The notes: generated from the sequence alone by a model not told the origin. 64,000 nucleotides of DNA from Clostridium sp. TW13 (GCF_024345225.1 NZ_BROD01000001.1:1622362-1686361), one strand, 5' to 3'. Shown: positions 10,396-20,502, numbered from the stretch's first letter. Translations and numbers: made by a program.

Positions 10396-10458
10396 GAGTG
10401 GGGATAATAAACCCGCTCTTTCTATTTTGTTAGACGCAACTTATAAGGTTGCGTTTTT
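10396..10458 (+). promoter_or_regulatory. Two tandem hairpins in rimP leader
   Basis: GAGTGGG (10396-10402) pairs with CCCGCTC (10412-10418), followed by TTTCTATTTT. ACGCAAC (10434-10440) pairs with GTTGCGT (10448-10454), followed by TTTT. Both look like intrinsic terminators but stand 65-130 nt before the rimP start with no gene ahead, so they probably attenuate the rimP-nusA operon. NusA autoregulation at such sites is an inference. Confidence 0.55.
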
Positions 10459-10523
10459 GCATAAATTAATATACTGGATATACAGTTAATAACTTTATAA
10501 TAAAAAATAAAGGAGGAAAATCC

Positions 10524-10985
10524 ATGCAAAAAGATCTTTTAGTCGAAGAAGTAAAGACAATGGTAAAACCTTTAGTTGAAAATCTTGGTTATGAGTTCTA
10601 TCATATAGAATATGTTAAAGAAAGCAATGAATATTACCTTAGAGTCTATATTGATAATGAAGCAGGTATATCATTGAATGATTGCGAAAAGGTTAGTAGA
10701 CTTATTAGTGACTTATTAGATAATAAGGATCCAATAACAGATCCATATTATTTAGAAGTATCTTCTCCAGGAATCTTCAGACAGTTGTTTACTGATGAAC
10801 ATATAAATAGATATATGGGACATGAGGTTTTGGTTAAATTATCAAAGCCAGTAGAAAACAAAAAAAGTTATAAGTGTATTTTAAAATCATTAACAGATGA
10901 AATATTAACAGTAGAGGTGGATGGTAATACTTTAGATATACCACGAGATAAAATTAAAGCTGTTAATTTAGAAGGGGAAATTTAG
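10524..10985 (+). CDS. rimP: Ribosome maturation factor RimP
   Basis: Assembly factor for the 30S subunit (YlxS in Bacillus). The protein has 153 aa. The signature EVSSPGIFRQL sits mid-protein, preceded by YLRVYIDNEAGISLNDCEKV. The C-terminal part is an SH3-like barrel. The ATG follows AAAGGAGGAAAA. It is first in rimP-nusA-rnpM-ylxQ-infB-rbfA, a transcript conserved across bacteria. The two leader hairpins upstream suggest control by attenuation. Confidence 0.95.
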   Translation: MQKDLLVEEVKTMVKPLVENLGYEFYHIEYVKESNEYYLRVYIDNEAGISLNDCEKVSRLISDLLDNKDPITDPYYLEVSSPGIFRQLFTDEHINRYMGHEVLVKLSKPVENKKSYKCILKSLTDEILTVEVDGNTLDIPRDKIKAVNLEGEI

Positions 10986-11004
10986 ACTTAAGGAGGGTTA
11001 TAAA

Positions 11005-12051
11005 ATGAATGAGGAATTTATAGGCGCATTAAAAGAATTAGTTAGGGATAAGGGTATTAGTGAAGATTTGATTTTTACAACTATTGATGATGCCCTAGTA
11101 GTTGCTTATAAAAAGAATTATTCAAATCCTGGTTCACCAGCTCAAAATGTTCGAGTTACTATGAATAGAGAGACAGGAGAATTTCATGTTTTTGCGCAAA
11201 AAGATGTAGTTGAAACTGCTTATGATCATATTAATGAAATAGGTATAGATGAAGCTAAGGGTTTGAATCCTAAATATCAAATAGGAGACGTAGCTGAAAT
11301 AGAAGTTACTCCAAAGAATTTTGGAAGAGTTGCTGCACAGCTTGCAAAACAAGTAGTTGTGCAAAGAATAAAGGAAGCAGAAAGAACGATAATATATAAT
11401 GAGTATGTAGAAAAAGAATACGATATTATTACAGGAACAGTAGCTAGAAAAGATAAAGGAAATGTATTTGTTGATTTGGGTAAAATAGAAGGTATAATTA
11501 CTCCTTCTGAGCAAATGAGCACTGATGAATACAATTTCAATGAAAAATACAAATTATATATTGTTGAAGTTAAAAATGGATCTAAGGGAGCGCAAGTTGT
11601 TGTTTCAAGAACTCATCCAGGTCTAGTTAAGAGATTATTTGAATTAGAAGTTCCTGAGATATTTGATGGTGTAGTTGAAATTAAGAGTATAGCAAGAGAA
11701 GCTGGATCTAGAACTAAAATTTCAGTTTATTCAAATGAAGAGAATATAGATCCAATGGGAGCTTGTGTTGGACCAAAGGGTGTAAGAGTTCAAAATGTAG
11801 TAAATGAACTTAAAAATGAAAAAATTGATATAATTAAATGGAGCAAGATTCCAGAAGAATTTATAGCAAATTCATTAAGTCCAGCTAAAGTTATAAGTGT
11901 TGAAGTACATGAAGAAGAAAAATCAGCTAAAGTTGTAGTAGAAGACAACCAACTTTCTTTAGCTATAGGAAAAGAAGGTCAAAATGTAAGATTAGCAGCT
12001 AAGTTAACTGGTTGGAAGATAGACATAAAAAGCCAATCTCAAGTTGAATAA
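11005..12051 (+). CDS. nusA: Transcription termination/antitermination factor NusA
   Basis: RNA polymerase-binding factor that modulates pausing and intrinsic termination. The protein has 348 aa, the short Firmicute form without the acidic C-terminal repeats of E. coli. Order of domains: N-terminal polymerase-binding domain (1-125), S1 domain (TGTVARKDKGNVFVDLG, about 132-200), and two KH domains (MGACVGPKGVRVQ and LAIGKEGQNVRLAAKLTGW). Start ATG follows TAAGGAGGG. It lies 19 bp after rimP. Confidence 0.97.
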   Translation: MNEEFIGALKELVRDKGISEDLIFTTIDDALVVAYKKNYSNPGSPAQNVRVTMNRETGEFHVFAQKDVVETAYDHINEIGIDEAKGLNPKYQIGDVAEIEVTPKNFGRVAAQLAKQVVVQRIKEAERTIIYNEYVEKEYDIITGTVARKDKGNVFVDLGKIEGIITPSEQMSTDEYNFNEKYKLYIVEVKNGSKGAQVVVSRTHPGLVKRLFELEVPEIFDGVVEIKSIAREAGSRTKISVYSNEENIDPMGACVGPKGVRVQNVVNELKNEKIDIIKWSKIPEEFIANSLSPAKVISVEVHEEEKSAKVVVEDNQLSLAIGKEGQNVRLAAKLTGWKIDIKSQSQVE

Positions 12052-12075
12052 TTTTTAGGAAATGAGGTGCTGAGT

Positions 12076-12345
12076 TTGAAGGTTAAAAAAATACCTATGA
12101 GAATGTGCACTGGATGTATGGAAATGAAACCTAAAAAAGAGCTTATAAGAATAGTAAAGAGTCCTGAAGGTGAAGTATCTGTGGATCTTACTGGAAAGAA
12201 AAGTGGAAGAGGCGCATACATCTGTAAAAACAAAGAGTGTTTAGAAAAAGCTTTTAAAACTAAAAAGTTAAATAGAAGTTTGGAAACACAGATAAGTGAG
12301 GAAATTTTTATTAAATTAAGAGAAGAGGTATCTGATGAACAATAA
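12076..12345 (+). CDS. rnpM: YlxR-family RNA-binding protein (RNase P modulator RnpM)
   Basis: Small basic protein, formerly DUF448/YlxR, described in Bacillus as a modulator of RNase P. The TTG at 12076 is chosen because TGAGGTG lies 6 nt upstream; the GTG at 12067 is inside that site. The product has 89 aa. The family motif RMCTGCMEMKPKKELIRIV and the later GRGAYICKNKECLEKA, with four cysteines in all, are clear. It overlaps ylxQ by 11 bp, so translation is coupled. Confidence 0.9.
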   Translation: MKVKKIPMRMCTGCMEMKPKKELIRIVKSPEGEVSVDLTGKKSGRGAYICKNKECLEKAFKTKKLNRSLETQISEEIFIKLREEVSDEQ

Positions 12346-12667
12346 GTTTCTTCAATTTTTGGGATTAACTAAAAGAACAGGAAAACTTATAGAAGGATAT
12401 AATAAGTGTGAAGAAGTAATTAAGAAAGAAAAGATAGACTTGATTATTTTTTCTAATGATATATCAATAAAGACTAAGGAAAAATTTGTTTATTACTGTG
12501 AAAAGCTTAGTATTCCATATATTCAGTGTTTTACAAAAACTGAACTTGGAGAAGCAATAGGAAGAGCAGAAGTAAATATTCTTAGCGTAACCGACATCAA
12601 CATGGCAAAAAAATTATTAAGCCATTATGAGACAATGATGTCACAAAAAACAATCGGGGGTGAATAG
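12335..12667 (+). CDS. L7Ae/L30e-family RNA-binding protein YlxQ
   Basis: Kink-turn-binding protein of the L7Ae/L30e/S12e family. The protein has 110 aa. It begins [21 protein letters not shown], the typical YlxQ opening, and continues with [15 protein letters not shown]. The place between rnpM and infB is the same as in Bacillus. The start ATG lies within the end of rnpM, and the stop overlaps the infB ribosome-binding region, so the three genes are translationally linked. The exact RNA target is not known. Confidence 0.88.
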   Translation: MNNKFLQFLGLTKRTGKLIEGYNKCEEVIKKEKIDLIIFSNDISIKTKEKFVYYCEKLSIPYIQCFTKTELGEAIGRAEVNILSVTDINMAKKLLSHYETMMSQKTIGGE

Positions 12668-12668
12668 A

Positions 12669-14732
12669 TTGTCTAAAATAAGAGTTTACGAATTAGCAAA
12701 AGAATTAGGCATATCAAGCAAGGAATTAATATCACTATTAATGGAGGAATTTGGCGTTGAAGTTAAAAACCATATGAGTGTTATTGAAGATGAGGATGCC
12801 GAATTAATAAAGGAATTATTAGCTGGATCTGAAACTAAGTCTGAAGAGAACAAGTCTGAATCTATTGTGGATGAGTATGAAAAAATAGCAGAAGAAGAAG
12901 TTAAAGATTTAAGCAAGAAGAAGAAAAGAAAAAAAGAAACTGGAGACGAAAAAGCACAGGGGGATGAATCTTCATTATCTGATATCGTAGAAATTGGAGA
13001 AACAATTTCTGTAAACGAGTTGGCTGTAAAATTAAAGCAACCAATTGCAGATGTAATAAAAAACCTTATGCTTAGCGGAGTTATGGCTGCAATAAACCAA
13101 GAAATTACCTTTGAAATTGCAGAAAAAGTTGCTGAAAAATATGATATTCTTTTAAACAAAAAAGAAGAAGAAACTAAATTAGAAGAAGTTGAAGAAATAA
13201 TTGAAGAAGATGCCAATCTATCAAAGAGACCTGCAATTATTACAGTAATGGGTCACGTAGACCATGGTAAGACTTCTTTACTTGATGCCATTAGAAAAGC
13301 AAAGGTTACAGCTTCTGAAGCAGGTGGTATAACTCAGCACATAGGTGCTTATACTGTAAATGTGAATGGTGAAAGGCTTACTTTCTTAGACACACCTGGA
13401 CATGAGGCTTTCACTGCCATGAGAGCTCGTGGGGCACAAATAACAGATGTTGTTGTACTTGTAGTTGCTGCAGATGATGGAATTATGCCACAAACTGTAG
13501 AAGCAATCAATCACTGTAAAGCTGCTAATGTTCCATTAGTAGTAGCAATTAATAAAATGGATAGACCAGGAGCTAACATAGACAGAGTTAAACAAGAGTT
13601 AACTGAATATGGTCTTGTAGCAGAAGACTGGGGTGGAGATACTGTATGTGTACCAGTTTCAGCCAAAACTCATGAAGGTATAGATTCTTTATTAGAAATG
13701 CTTATATTAACAGCTGAAATGCAAGAACTTAAAGCTAACCCTAATAGAAGAGGTCAAGGAACTGTTGTTGAAGCTCAGCTTGATAAGGGCAGAGGAGCAG
13801 TTGCAACACTTTTAGTTCAAAATGGTACATTAAACTTAGGAGATTCAATTATAGTTGGTTCAACATATGGTAGAATAAGAGCTATGTTTGACGATTCAGG
13901 TAAAAAAATAAAGAAGGCTGGTCCATCTATTCCAGTTGAAATCTTAGGACTTTCTGAAGTACCAGAAGCTGGAGACAGATTTAATGTAGTTAAAGATGAA
14001 AAAACAGCAAGACAAATGGCTGAGTCTAGAAAATCTAAATTAAGAGAAGAACATTTAAATTCTGCTCACAGAGTTTCATTAGAAGATTTCTATAATCAAA
14101 TTCGTGAAGGAAAAGTAAAAGAATTAGCTATAATTGTTAAGGCTGATGTTCAAGGTTCTGTTGAAGCAATTAAATCATCTCTTGAAAAATTATCAACTGA
14201 TGATGTTAAAGTTAGAGTTATCCATGCTGCTGTTGGTGCTATTACTGAAACAGATGTTACTCTTGCAGCAGCTTCAAATGCTGTAGTTATAGGATTTAAT
14301 GTTAGACCAGACAATAATGCTGTAAGTGTAGCTGAAAAAGATAAAGTTGATATAAAAACTTATAGTATTATCTATGAAGCTATTGAAGATATTAAATCAG
14401 CTATGATTGGAATGCTAGAACCTGAGTATAAAGAAGTTATTGTAGGGAAAGCTGAAGTTAGAGAAACTTATAAAATTTCTAGCGTAGGTACTATTGCTGG
14501 ATGTTATATTCTTACTGGAAAGATTAATAGAAATAATGATATAAGATTAATCAGAGATGGTATTGTAATATTACAATCTAAATTATCATCTTTAAAGAGA
14601 TTTAAGGATGATGCAAAAGAAGTTAACGCTGGATATGAATGTGGACTTACAATTGAAAAGTTCAATGACATAAAAACAGGTGATGTTATAGAAGCCTACA
14701 CTATGGAAGCAATAATTAGAAAAGAACTTTAA
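12669..14732 (+). CDS. infB: Translation initiation factor IF-2
   Basis: GTPase that brings initiator tRNA to the 30S subunit. Start TTG 12669 is chosen: GGGGGTGA precedes it and the protein then begins [20 protein letters not shown], as expected. The product has 687 aa. Two IF2_N modules (about 1-55 and 105-155) are joined by a charged linker. The G domain has GHVDHGKT (about 195-202), DTPGHE, NKMD and SAK. It continues through domains II-IV to the fMet-tRNA-binding C-domain. The linker is short compared with E. coli, normal for clostridia. Confidence 0.97.
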   Translation: MSKIRVYELAKELGISSKELISLLMEEFGVEVKNHMSVIEDEDAELIKELLAGSETKSEENKSESIVDEYEKIAEEEVKDLSKKKKRKKETGDEKAQGDESSLSDIVEIGETISVNELAVKLKQPIADVIKNLMLSGVMAAINQEITFEIAEKVAEKYDILLNKKEEETKLEEVEEIIEEDANLSKRPAIITVMGHVDHGKTSLLDAIRKAKVTASEAGGITQHIGAYTVNVNGERLTFLDTPGHEAFTAMRARGAQITDVVVLVVAADDGIMPQTVEAINHCKAANVPLVVAINKMDRPGANIDRVKQELTEYGLVAEDWGGDTVCVPVSAKTHEGIDSLLEMLILTAEMQELKANPNRRGQGTVVEAQLDKGRGAVATLLVQNGTLNLGDSIIVGSTYGRIRAMFDDSGKKIKKAGPSIPVEILGLSEVPEAGDRFNVVKDEKTARQMAESRKSKLREEHLNSAHRVSLEDFYNQIREGKVKELAIIVKADVQGSVEAIKSSLEKLSTDDVKVRVIHAAVGAITETDVTLAAASNAVVIGFNVRPDNNAVSVAEKDKVDIKTYSIIYEAIEDIKSAMIGMLEPEYKEVIVGKAEVRETYKISSVGTIAGCYILTGKINRNNDIRLIRDGIVILQSKLSSLKRFKDDAKEVNAGYECGLTIEKFNDIKTGDVIEAYTMEAIIRKEL

Positions 14733-14751
14733 TACAAAGAGGTGATACTCT

Positions 14752-15099
14752 ATGGCTAAATATAGAGGCGGACGAATAAATGAAGAAGTAAAAAAAGAGA
14801 TTAGTGAAATAATTAGAAATGACATTAAGGATCCAAGATTAACTGCTATGGTTAGTATAGTAGATGTTAATGTCACTAAAGATTTACGATATGCAAAAGT
14901 TTATGTAAGTTTATTTTCAACTAAAGATAAAGATAAAGAAGAGTCTTTTGAAGCTCTAAAAAGTTCCACTGGTTTCATTAGAAGAGAAGTGGGGCACAGA
15001 ATGAATCTTAGATATGCTCCAGAAATTATTTTTGAACTTGATAACTCCATCGAACACGGAATGCACATTGATTCTTTATTAGAAAGAATTAAGGAATAA
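14752..15099 (+). CDS. rbfA: 30S ribosome-binding factor A
   Basis: Late 30S assembly factor with a KH-like fold acting near the 5' end of 16S rRNA. The protein has 115 aa. The signature DIKDPRLTAMVSIVDVNVTK and the C-terminal LRYAPEIIFELDNSIEHG are clear. ATG follows AAAGAGGTGATA. It is 19 bp after infB and 4 bp before nrnA, in the same transcript. Confidence 0.96.
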   Translation: MAKYRGGRINEEVKKEISEIIRNDIKDPRLTAMVSIVDVNVTKDLRYAKVYVSLFSTKDKDKEESFEALKSSTGFIRREVGHRMNLRYAPEIIFELDNSIEHGMHIDSLLERIKE

Positions 15100-15103
15100 A
15101 AAA

Positions 15104-16072
15104 TTGAATACCTTGTCTGAAATAGCAAGCATCTTAAATGCATATACTATCTTTGGAGTTACATATCATGTTTCTCCAGATGGAGATGCTTGTGGTAGTG
15201 CATTAGCACTTGTTCAAGGATTAAGATCATTAGGTAAGGAAGCTTATATAATTAGCAAGGATGAAATTCCTAGTAACTTAAGCTTCCTTCCACTTTCTAT
15301 GGAGATAGATGGAGAAAATATCAAGGTTAGAAATAGAGCAGATGTAATTATATCATTAGATTGTGGAAACATTGAAAGAATGTCTTGTGATATAGAAGAC
15401 CACAAGGGACTGATAATAAATGTAGATCATCATGTTTCTAATGATATATTTGGAGATTATAACTATGTAGACTGTACAGCGTCAGCTACATGTGAGATAG
15501 TGTATAGATTATTAAAAGAACTTAAGGTATCTATGAACAAAGATATTGCTACTTGTATTTACACAGGTATTGTAACTGATACAGGTTCGTTTAGACATTC
15601 AAATGCTACTAGTGTTACTCATAAAATAGTTTCAGAATTACTGAAATATAATATTGAACATACTAAAATACATAGTGAACTATTCGATAGCAAACCATTT
15701 ATAAAGTTAAGATTAATTGGTAAAGTGCTTGATAGAAGTGAACTATTAATGGATGGAAAACTTATATTTTTAGCTGTAACTAATGAGATGGTTAGGGAAT
15801 TGAATATAGATACGATAGATACTGGAGACTTAGTTTCTTATGGATTACAGGTAAAAGATGTAGAAGTATCAATATTACTAAAGGAAGCAGAAAATGGTGG
15901 CGTTAAAGCGAGCTTAAGATCTAAAAATGATGTAAATGTTCAAAAAATTGCTGATAAGTTTGGTGGCGGTGGTCATGTTAAAGCTGCTGGCATAACTTTT
16001 AAGAATGAAACATTTTATAGTGCAAAAGATAAACTTATAAATGAATTTGAGAAAGAGTTGATTTCCCTATGA
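15104..16072 (+). CDS. nrnA: Bifunctional oligoribonuclease/PAP phosphatase NrnA
   Basis: DHH-family phosphoesterase that degrades short RNA (nanoRNA) and hydrolyses pAp. Start is TTG 15104, with AAGGAA upstream inside the end of rbfA. The protein has 322 aa. Metal-binding motifs are SPDGDACGSA, LDCGN, NVDHHVSN and TGSFRHSN. The DHHA1 domain near the C-terminus has GGGGHVKAAG. It overlaps truB by ATGA, so the two are coupled. The neighbouring rny and pnp, also RNA-decay enzymes, are in the same window but separate transcripts. Confidence 0.93.
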   Translation: MNTLSEIASILNAYTIFGVTYHVSPDGDACGSALALVQGLRSLGKEAYIISKDEIPSNLSFLPLSMEIDGENIKVRNRADVIISLDCGNIERMSCDIEDHKGLIINVDHHVSNDIFGDYNYVDCTASATCEIVYRLLKELKVSMNKDIATCIYTGIVTDTGSFRHSNATSVTHKIVSELLKYNIEHTKIHSELFDSKPFIKLRLIGKVLDRSELLMDGKLIFLAVTNEMVRELNIDTIDTGDLVSYGLQVKDVEVSILLKEAENGGVKASLRSKNDVNVQKIADKFGGGGHVKAAGITFKNETFYSAKDKLINEFEKELISL

Positions 16073-16947
16073 ATGGTGTAATAAATATAAATAAGCCAAC
16101 AGGAATATCATCCTTTAAGTGTGTAGATGTTATTAAAAAATTAACTCATATTAAAAAAGTAGGACATACAGGAACCTTGGATCCTGAAGCAAGTGGTGTG
16201 TTACCTATCTGTATAGGAAGAGCTACTAAAATTATAGATTTTATAATGACTAATACTAAAGAGTATGAGGTTGAATTTAAGCTAGGAATTGTAACTGACA
16301 CTTATGATATGGAAGGTACAATCCTCAGAACTGTAGATCCAAGTCATGTGTCTGAACAGATGATTTTAGGGTCTATAAATAAATTTGTTGGAGAGATAGC
16401 CCAAGTACCTCCTATGTATTCAGCTTTAAAACATAATGGGGTAAGATTATATGAACTTGCTAGACAAGGGATAGAGGTAGAAAGAAAAGAAAGAAAAATA
16501 ACCATATATTCTATTTCTGATATATCTATTGATTTTCCTGTAGTGAGAATGAAGGTGTTGTGTTCTAAAGGAACCTATATTAGAAGCCTATGCTATGATA
16601 TAGGTGAAGATTTAGGTGTAGGGGCGACAATGATATCTCTAAAGAGAACTGCTAACGGAATTTTTAATATTGTAAATTCCGTAGAGCTAAATCATCTAAG
16701 CAGTGAAAATATAGGAGATTATATAATTCCTATGGATGAAGCTTTAAACTGTTTTAAGAAGTTAGTAGTGGATTCTTATTTTGAAAAGTTGCTTATTAAT
16801 GGAGTAAGAATTATGGACAAAAGACTTACTTCAGAAGAACTTATAGAGGGAACTTATTATAGAGTTTATAATAAAGACAGTATTTTTATTGGAGTGGGCC
16901 TGTATAAGGATAAAAGCTTCAAAATTGATAAGTTGCTATTAGAATAG
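16069..16947 (+). CDS. truB: tRNA pseudouridine(55) synthase
   Basis: Makes pseudouridine 55 in the T-loop of nearly all tRNAs. The protein has 292 aa. It opens with GVININKPTGISSFKCVDVI and has the catalytic Asp38 in GHTGTLDPEASGVLP. A KGTYIRSLCYDIGE segment marks the C-terminal part of the catalytic domain. The start overlaps the nrnA stop (ATGA). ribF follows 10 bp later, as in Bacillus. Confidence 0.96.
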   Translation: MNGVININKPTGISSFKCVDVIKKLTHIKKVGHTGTLDPEASGVLPICIGRATKIIDFIMTNTKEYEVEFKLGIVTDTYDMEGTILRTVDPSHVSEQMILGSINKFVGEIAQVPPMYSALKHNGVRLYELARQGIEVERKERKITIYSISDISIDFPVVRMKVLCSKGTYIRSLCYDIGEDLGVGATMISLKRTANGIFNIVNSVELNHLSSENIGDYIIPMDEALNCFKKLVVDSYFEKLLINGVRIMDKRLTSEELIEGTYYRVYNKDSIFIGVGLYKDKSFKIDKLLLE

Positions 16948-16957
16948 AGGTATACTT

Positions 16958-17875
16958 ATGGAAGAGAATAATGTAAATTTTCAATCAGGTACCTATTTGG
17001 CACTTGGTAGTTTCGATGGACTTCATATAGGACATTTAACATTAATTAATGAGATTGTTAAACTTGCAAGAGAGAATAAAGGAAAAAGTATGGTATATTC
17101 CTTTAAAAATCATCCTCTTTCACTAATTTCAAAAGATAAAGTGCCAAAACTTTTAATGAATAATGAGACAAAAATTGAAATTTTGAAAAAACTTGATGTG
17201 GATTTTGTTGAATTAGTAGATTTCAATGAAAAGTTAATGAAAAATTCTCCTAGAGAATTTATTGAAAATCTTGTGGTGTTATATAATGTTAAAGCTATAG
17301 TTGTAGGATTTAATTATAGATTTGGTTTTAAGAATCAAGGAGATACTGAGTTGCTTGAACAACTAAGCAGTGAACTTAATTTTGAATTAAAAGTTATGCC
17401 TCCTTGTGTGTGTGATAATGAGATTGTTAGTAGTACTAATATAAGAAGCTTAATATCAAATGGGAATCTATTAGAGGCTAATAAATTATTACCAGAACCA
17501 TATAGTTTGCAAGGTAATGTGGTAAATGGAAGACAAATAGGTAGAACTATTGGTTTTCCAACTGCTAATCTTAGTTATGATGAAAAATATCTTAAGCCTT
17601 CCGAGGGGGTTTACTATACCAATGTAGAATTAGATAAAAAGTTATACAAAGGTATCACTTCTATTGGGTATAATCCTACGGTAAATGGCAATAATTTGAC
17701 TATAGAAACATATATTTTAAACTTTAATGATGATATCTATGGAAAAGAAATTAAAGTATTTTTTCTAGAGAAGATTAGAGACAATCAGAAATTCAATTCT
17801 ATTGAGGAATTAAAAGATCAACTGAATAAGGATAAGCAATATGCCGAAATAAGGAAAATTTTTAGGAAATTCTAA
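16958..17875 (+). CDS. ribF: Bifunctional riboflavin kinase/FAD synthetase
   Basis: Makes FMN and then FAD from riboflavin and ATP. The protein has 305 aa. The N-terminal nucleotidyltransferase has GSFDGLHIGHLTLI (HxGH type) and SSTNIRSLI. The C-terminal flavokinase domain has GRQIGRTIGFPTANL and the later YNPTVNGNNLTIETYIL. It follows truB after 10 bp with AGAGGTAT upstream. No FMN riboswitch is seen in front; expression comes with the rimP transcript. Confidence 0.95.
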   Translation: MEENNVNFQSGTYLALGSFDGLHIGHLTLINEIVKLARENKGKSMVYSFKNHPLSLISKDKVPKLLMNNETKIEILKKLDVDFVELVDFNEKLMKNSPREFIENLVVLYNVKAIVVGFNYRFGFKNQGDTELLEQLSSELNFELKVMPPCVCDNEIVSSTNIRSLISNGNLLEANKLLPEPYSLQGNVVNGRQIGRTIGFPTANLSYDEKYLKPSEGVYYTNVELDKKLYKGITSIGYNPTVNGNNLTIETYILNFNDDIYGKEIKVFFLEKIRDNQKFNSIEELKDQLNKDKQYAEIRKIFRKF

Positions 17876-17883
17876 AATCTTCA

Positions 17884-17912
17884 TTTACAACAAATATTGC
17901 TTATGCTATAAT
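17884..17912 (+). promoter_or_regulatory. Promoter of rpsO
   Basis: TTTACA (17884-17889), 17-nt spacer and TATAAT (17907-17912) with an extended -10 TGC. It starts 9 bp after ribF and gives a leader of about 78 nt. Confidence 0.75.
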
Positions 17913-17918
17913 ACCAGT

Positions 17919-17997
17919 TGAGAACCTACATCTACGATTTTAGAGTTGCCAACTTATTTCTTGGGCGTAGGGGATAATTACGGAGGTGTTATACAAA
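17919..17997 (+). ncRNA. rpsO (S15) mRNA leader with alternative pairings
   Basis: GTAGG (17967-17971) can pair with CCTAC (17925-17929), while the overlapping CGTAG (17966-17970) can pair with CTACG (17932-17936). The two pairings exclude each other. CCAA-N8-TTGG forms a further hairpin between them. S15 represses its own mRNA in several bacteria through different leader folds. That this one does so is inference. Confidence 0.45.
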
Positions 17998-18261
17998 ATG
18001 GATAAGGCATTAAAACAAGAATTAATCGAAAAATACGGTAGACACGAAGGAGATACTGGTTCTCCAGAAGTTCAAATCGCATTATTATCAGAAAGAATCA
18101 AATCATTAACTGAACACTTAAAGGTTCACAAGAAAGACCACCACTCAAGAAGAGGTCTTTTAATGATGGTTGGACAAAGAAAAGGATTATTAAATTACTT
18201 AAACAAACAAGATATCGAAAGATATAGAACAATAATCAAAGAATTAGGCATTAGAGGCTAA
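17998..18261 (+). CDS. rpsO: 30S ribosomal protein S15
   Basis: Primary 16S rRNA binder that joins the platform of the small subunit. From ATG 17998, after CGGAGGTGTT, it has 87 aa, the standard size. Signature residues [17 protein letters not shown] and [16 protein letters not shown] are present. A frame opening at GTG 17986 lies inside the ribosome-binding region and is not used. It is followed by pnp after a GC-rich hairpin, the order known from Bacillus and E. coli. Confidence 0.98.
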   Translation: MDKALKQELIEKYGRHEGDTGSPEVQIALLSERIKSLTEHLKVHKKDHHSRRGLLMMVGQRKGLLNYLNKQDIERYRTIIKELGIRG

Positions 18262-18270
18262 TTTTATTTA

Positions 18271-18288
18271 GAGCGGGTTAAACCGCTC
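18271..18288 (+). terminator. rpsO-pnp intercistronic hairpin
   Basis: GAGCGG (18271-18276) and CCGCTC (18283-18288), followed by TATTCTTTT. The weak T-run suggests partial termination or an RNase processing site ahead of pnp. Confidence 0.6.
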
Positions 18289-18338
18289 TATTCTTTTAAA
18301 AATATTGAATAAGGATCTCTGAAAGGAGGAGAAATTTA

Positions 18339-20444
18339 ATGAAAAATACACATGAAATAGAAGTAGCTGGTAGAATTATGAAGGTTCAATCTGGTCATTT
18401 CGGTATGCTTTCAGATGCAGCTATTTTAATGAGCTACGGAGATACAGTAGTGTTAACTAATGCTAATGCTTCAGAGCAACCTAGAGAAGGAATAGATTTC
18501 TTTCCACTAAGTGTTGAATATGAAGAAAGATTATATTCAGTAGGAAAAATCCCAGGAGGATTTCTTAAGAGAGAAGGTAAACCTACAGATAAGGCAATTC
18601 TTAATGGTAGGGCTATAGACAGACCTTTAAGACCATTATTCCCTAAAGGATATAGAAATGATGTACAATTAGTTTGTACAGTAGTATCTGTTGAAAATGA
18701 TAATTTACCAGAAATTCTAGCTATAAATGCTGCTTCAATGGCTGCATGTCTATCATCAATTCCTTTTACAACTCCAGTTGCCGCAGTGCAAGTTGGTCTA
18801 GTTAATGATTCACTTATTATAAATCCAACTACAGCTCAAAGAAAAGAAAGTTCATTATTCTTAACTGTTTGTGCAACAAAAGAAAGAGTTATGATGATAG
18901 AAGCTGGTGGAGATGAAATTCCTGAAGAAACAATGATAAATGCAATAGACTTTGGATTTGAAGAATGTAAAAGAATAGTTGCATTCCAAGAAGAAGCAAT
19001 GAAAATGTTTGGTAAGGAAAAGAAAATACCTGTTTTACATGAAATAGATGAAAACATAGTTAAATCAGTTAAAGATTTTGCTTTTGATATGGTTAAAGAT
19101 GCTATGTATATTACAAATAAAGATGAAAGAAATGCAGCTATGGATGAAGTTAAAGAAAAAATCATGACTGAATTTGCAGAAGTTTATCCAGATAATATAG
19201 CTGATATTAATGAAGTAATCTATAAGTTACAAAAAGAAATTGTTAGAGATATGCTTTTACATCATCACAGAAGACCTGATGGAAGAGCTTTTGATGAAAT
19301 AAGACCATTAGATTGTAAAGTTTCAATATTACCTAGAACTCATGGTACAGGACTATTTACAAGAGGTATGACTCAAGTAATGACAGTAGCAACTTTAGGA
19401 GCTATTGGTGATGTACAGATTTTAGATGGTATTGGTGAAGAAGAAACAAAGAGATATATGCATCACTATAACTTCCCAGCATATAGCGTAGGTGAAGTAA
19501 GACCATTAAGAGGACCAGGTAGAAGAGAAATTGGTCATGGAGCTTTAGCAGAAAGAGCACTAGAACCACTTATCCCTTCAGAAGAAGAATTCCCATATAC
19601 AATTAGATTAGTTTCTGAAGTATTGAGCTCTAATGGTTCAACATCTCAAGCTTCAGTATGTGGATCTACTTTAGCTTTATTAGATGCTGGTGTTCCTATA
19701 AAGAGACCTGCAGCAGGTATAGCAATGGGATTAATTACATCAGAAGATTTATCAGAAGAAGAAGTTTTAACTGATATTCAAGGTATAGAAGATTTCTTTG
19801 GAGATATGGACTTTAAGGTTGCTGGAACAGAAGTTGGTATTACATCAATTCAAGTTGATACAAAAATTGCAGGAATGTCACAAAAGTGTATTCATGATGC
19901 AATCTATGGAGCTAAAAAGGCAAGACATACAATTCTTGAAAAAATAAATGAATGTATCTCTGAACCAAGAAAAGAAGTTTCTACTTATGCTCCTAAAACT
20001 TTAACAATACAAATTGATCCAGAAAAGATTAGAGATGTTATTGGTGCTGGTGGAAAGGTTATAAATAAGATTATAGCTGATACTGGAGTTAAAATTGATA
20101 TAAAAGAAGATGGAAAAGTATTTGTTTCTTCACCTGATCATGCTGGAGTTGATGAAGCAATAAAGATCATTGAAGGTATAACAAAGGAAGTAAAAGTTGG
20201 CGAAGTTTATTTAGGAAAAGTAACTAAAATAGTTCAATTCGGTGCTTTTGTAGAAGTACTTCCTAATAGGGAAGGCCTTGTTCATATATCAAAACTTGAC
20301 GTCAATAGAGTTGAAAAAGTTGAAGATGTTGTTTCTGTTGGTGATGAAATTTTAGTAAAGGTTACTGAAATAGATAACCAAGGCAGAATAAATCTTTCAA
20401 GAAAAGATGCTCTTGCAGAGTCAGAAAAAAAGAATGAGGAATAG
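18339..20444 (+). CDS. pnp: Polynucleotide phosphorylase
   Basis: Phosphorolytic 3'-5' exoribonuclease of the RNA degradosome. The protein has 701 aa. Two RNase PH domains are separated by an all-helical linker; the second has [16 protein letters not shown] and [20 protein letters not shown] domain ([14 protein letters not shown], from about 563) and an S1 domain ([19 protein letters not shown], from about 622) follow. The start follows AAAGGAGGAGA. RNase Y, its functional partner, is encoded at 29963. Confidence 0.97.
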   Translation: MKNTHEIEVAGRIMKVQSGHFGMLSDAAILMSYGDTVVLTNANASEQPREGIDFFPLSVEYEERLYSVGKIPGGFLKREGKPTDKAILNGRAIDRPLRPLFPKGYRNDVQLVCTVVSVENDNLPEILAINAASMAACLSSIPFTTPVAAVQVGLVNDSLIINPTTAQRKESSLFLTVCATKERVMMIEAGGDEIPEETMINAIDFGFEECKRIVAFQEEAMKMFGKEKKIPVLHEIDENIVKSVKDFAFDMVKDAMYITNKDERNAAMDEVKEKIMTEFAEVYPDNIADINEVIYKLQKEIVRDMLLHHHRRPDGRAFDEIRPLDCKVSILPRTHGTGLFTRGMTQVMTVATLGAIGDVQILDGIGEEETKRYMHHYNFPAYSVGEVRPLRGPGRREIGHGALAERALEPLIPSEEEFPYTIRLVSEVLSSNGSTSQASVCGSTLALLDAGVPIKRPAAGIAMGLITSEDLSEEEVLTDIQGIEDFFGDMDFKVAGTEVGITSIQVDTKIAGMSQKCIHDAIYGAKKARHTILEKINECISEPRKEVSTYAPKTLTIQIDPEKIRDVIGAGGKVINKIIADTGVKIDIKEDGKVFVSSPDHAGVDEAIKIIEGITKEVKVGEVYLGKVTKIVQFGAFVEVLPNREGLVHISKLDVNRVEKVEDVVSVGDEILVKVTEIDNQGRINLSRKDALAESEKKNEE

Positions 20445-20448
20445 TAAC

Positions 20449-20482
20449 AAAAGGGCAAGTAATATTGCCTTTTTCTTTTTTT
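20449..20482 (+). terminator. pnp terminator
   Basis: AAAAGGGCAA pairs with TTGCCTTTTT around a short loop, then T-rich sequence. Confidence 0.75.
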
Positions 20483-20502
20483 AAAGCTAAGGAGGACGTA
20501 TT

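Noticed and set aside
11134-11552. Minus-strand frames inside nusA
   Set aside because: Low-complexity antisense translations opposite clear NusA domains.
12686-13216. 176-aa minus-strand frame inside infB
   Set aside because: Serine/phenylalanine-rich antisense of a Glu/Lys-rich region; no ribosome site or family; infB is certain.
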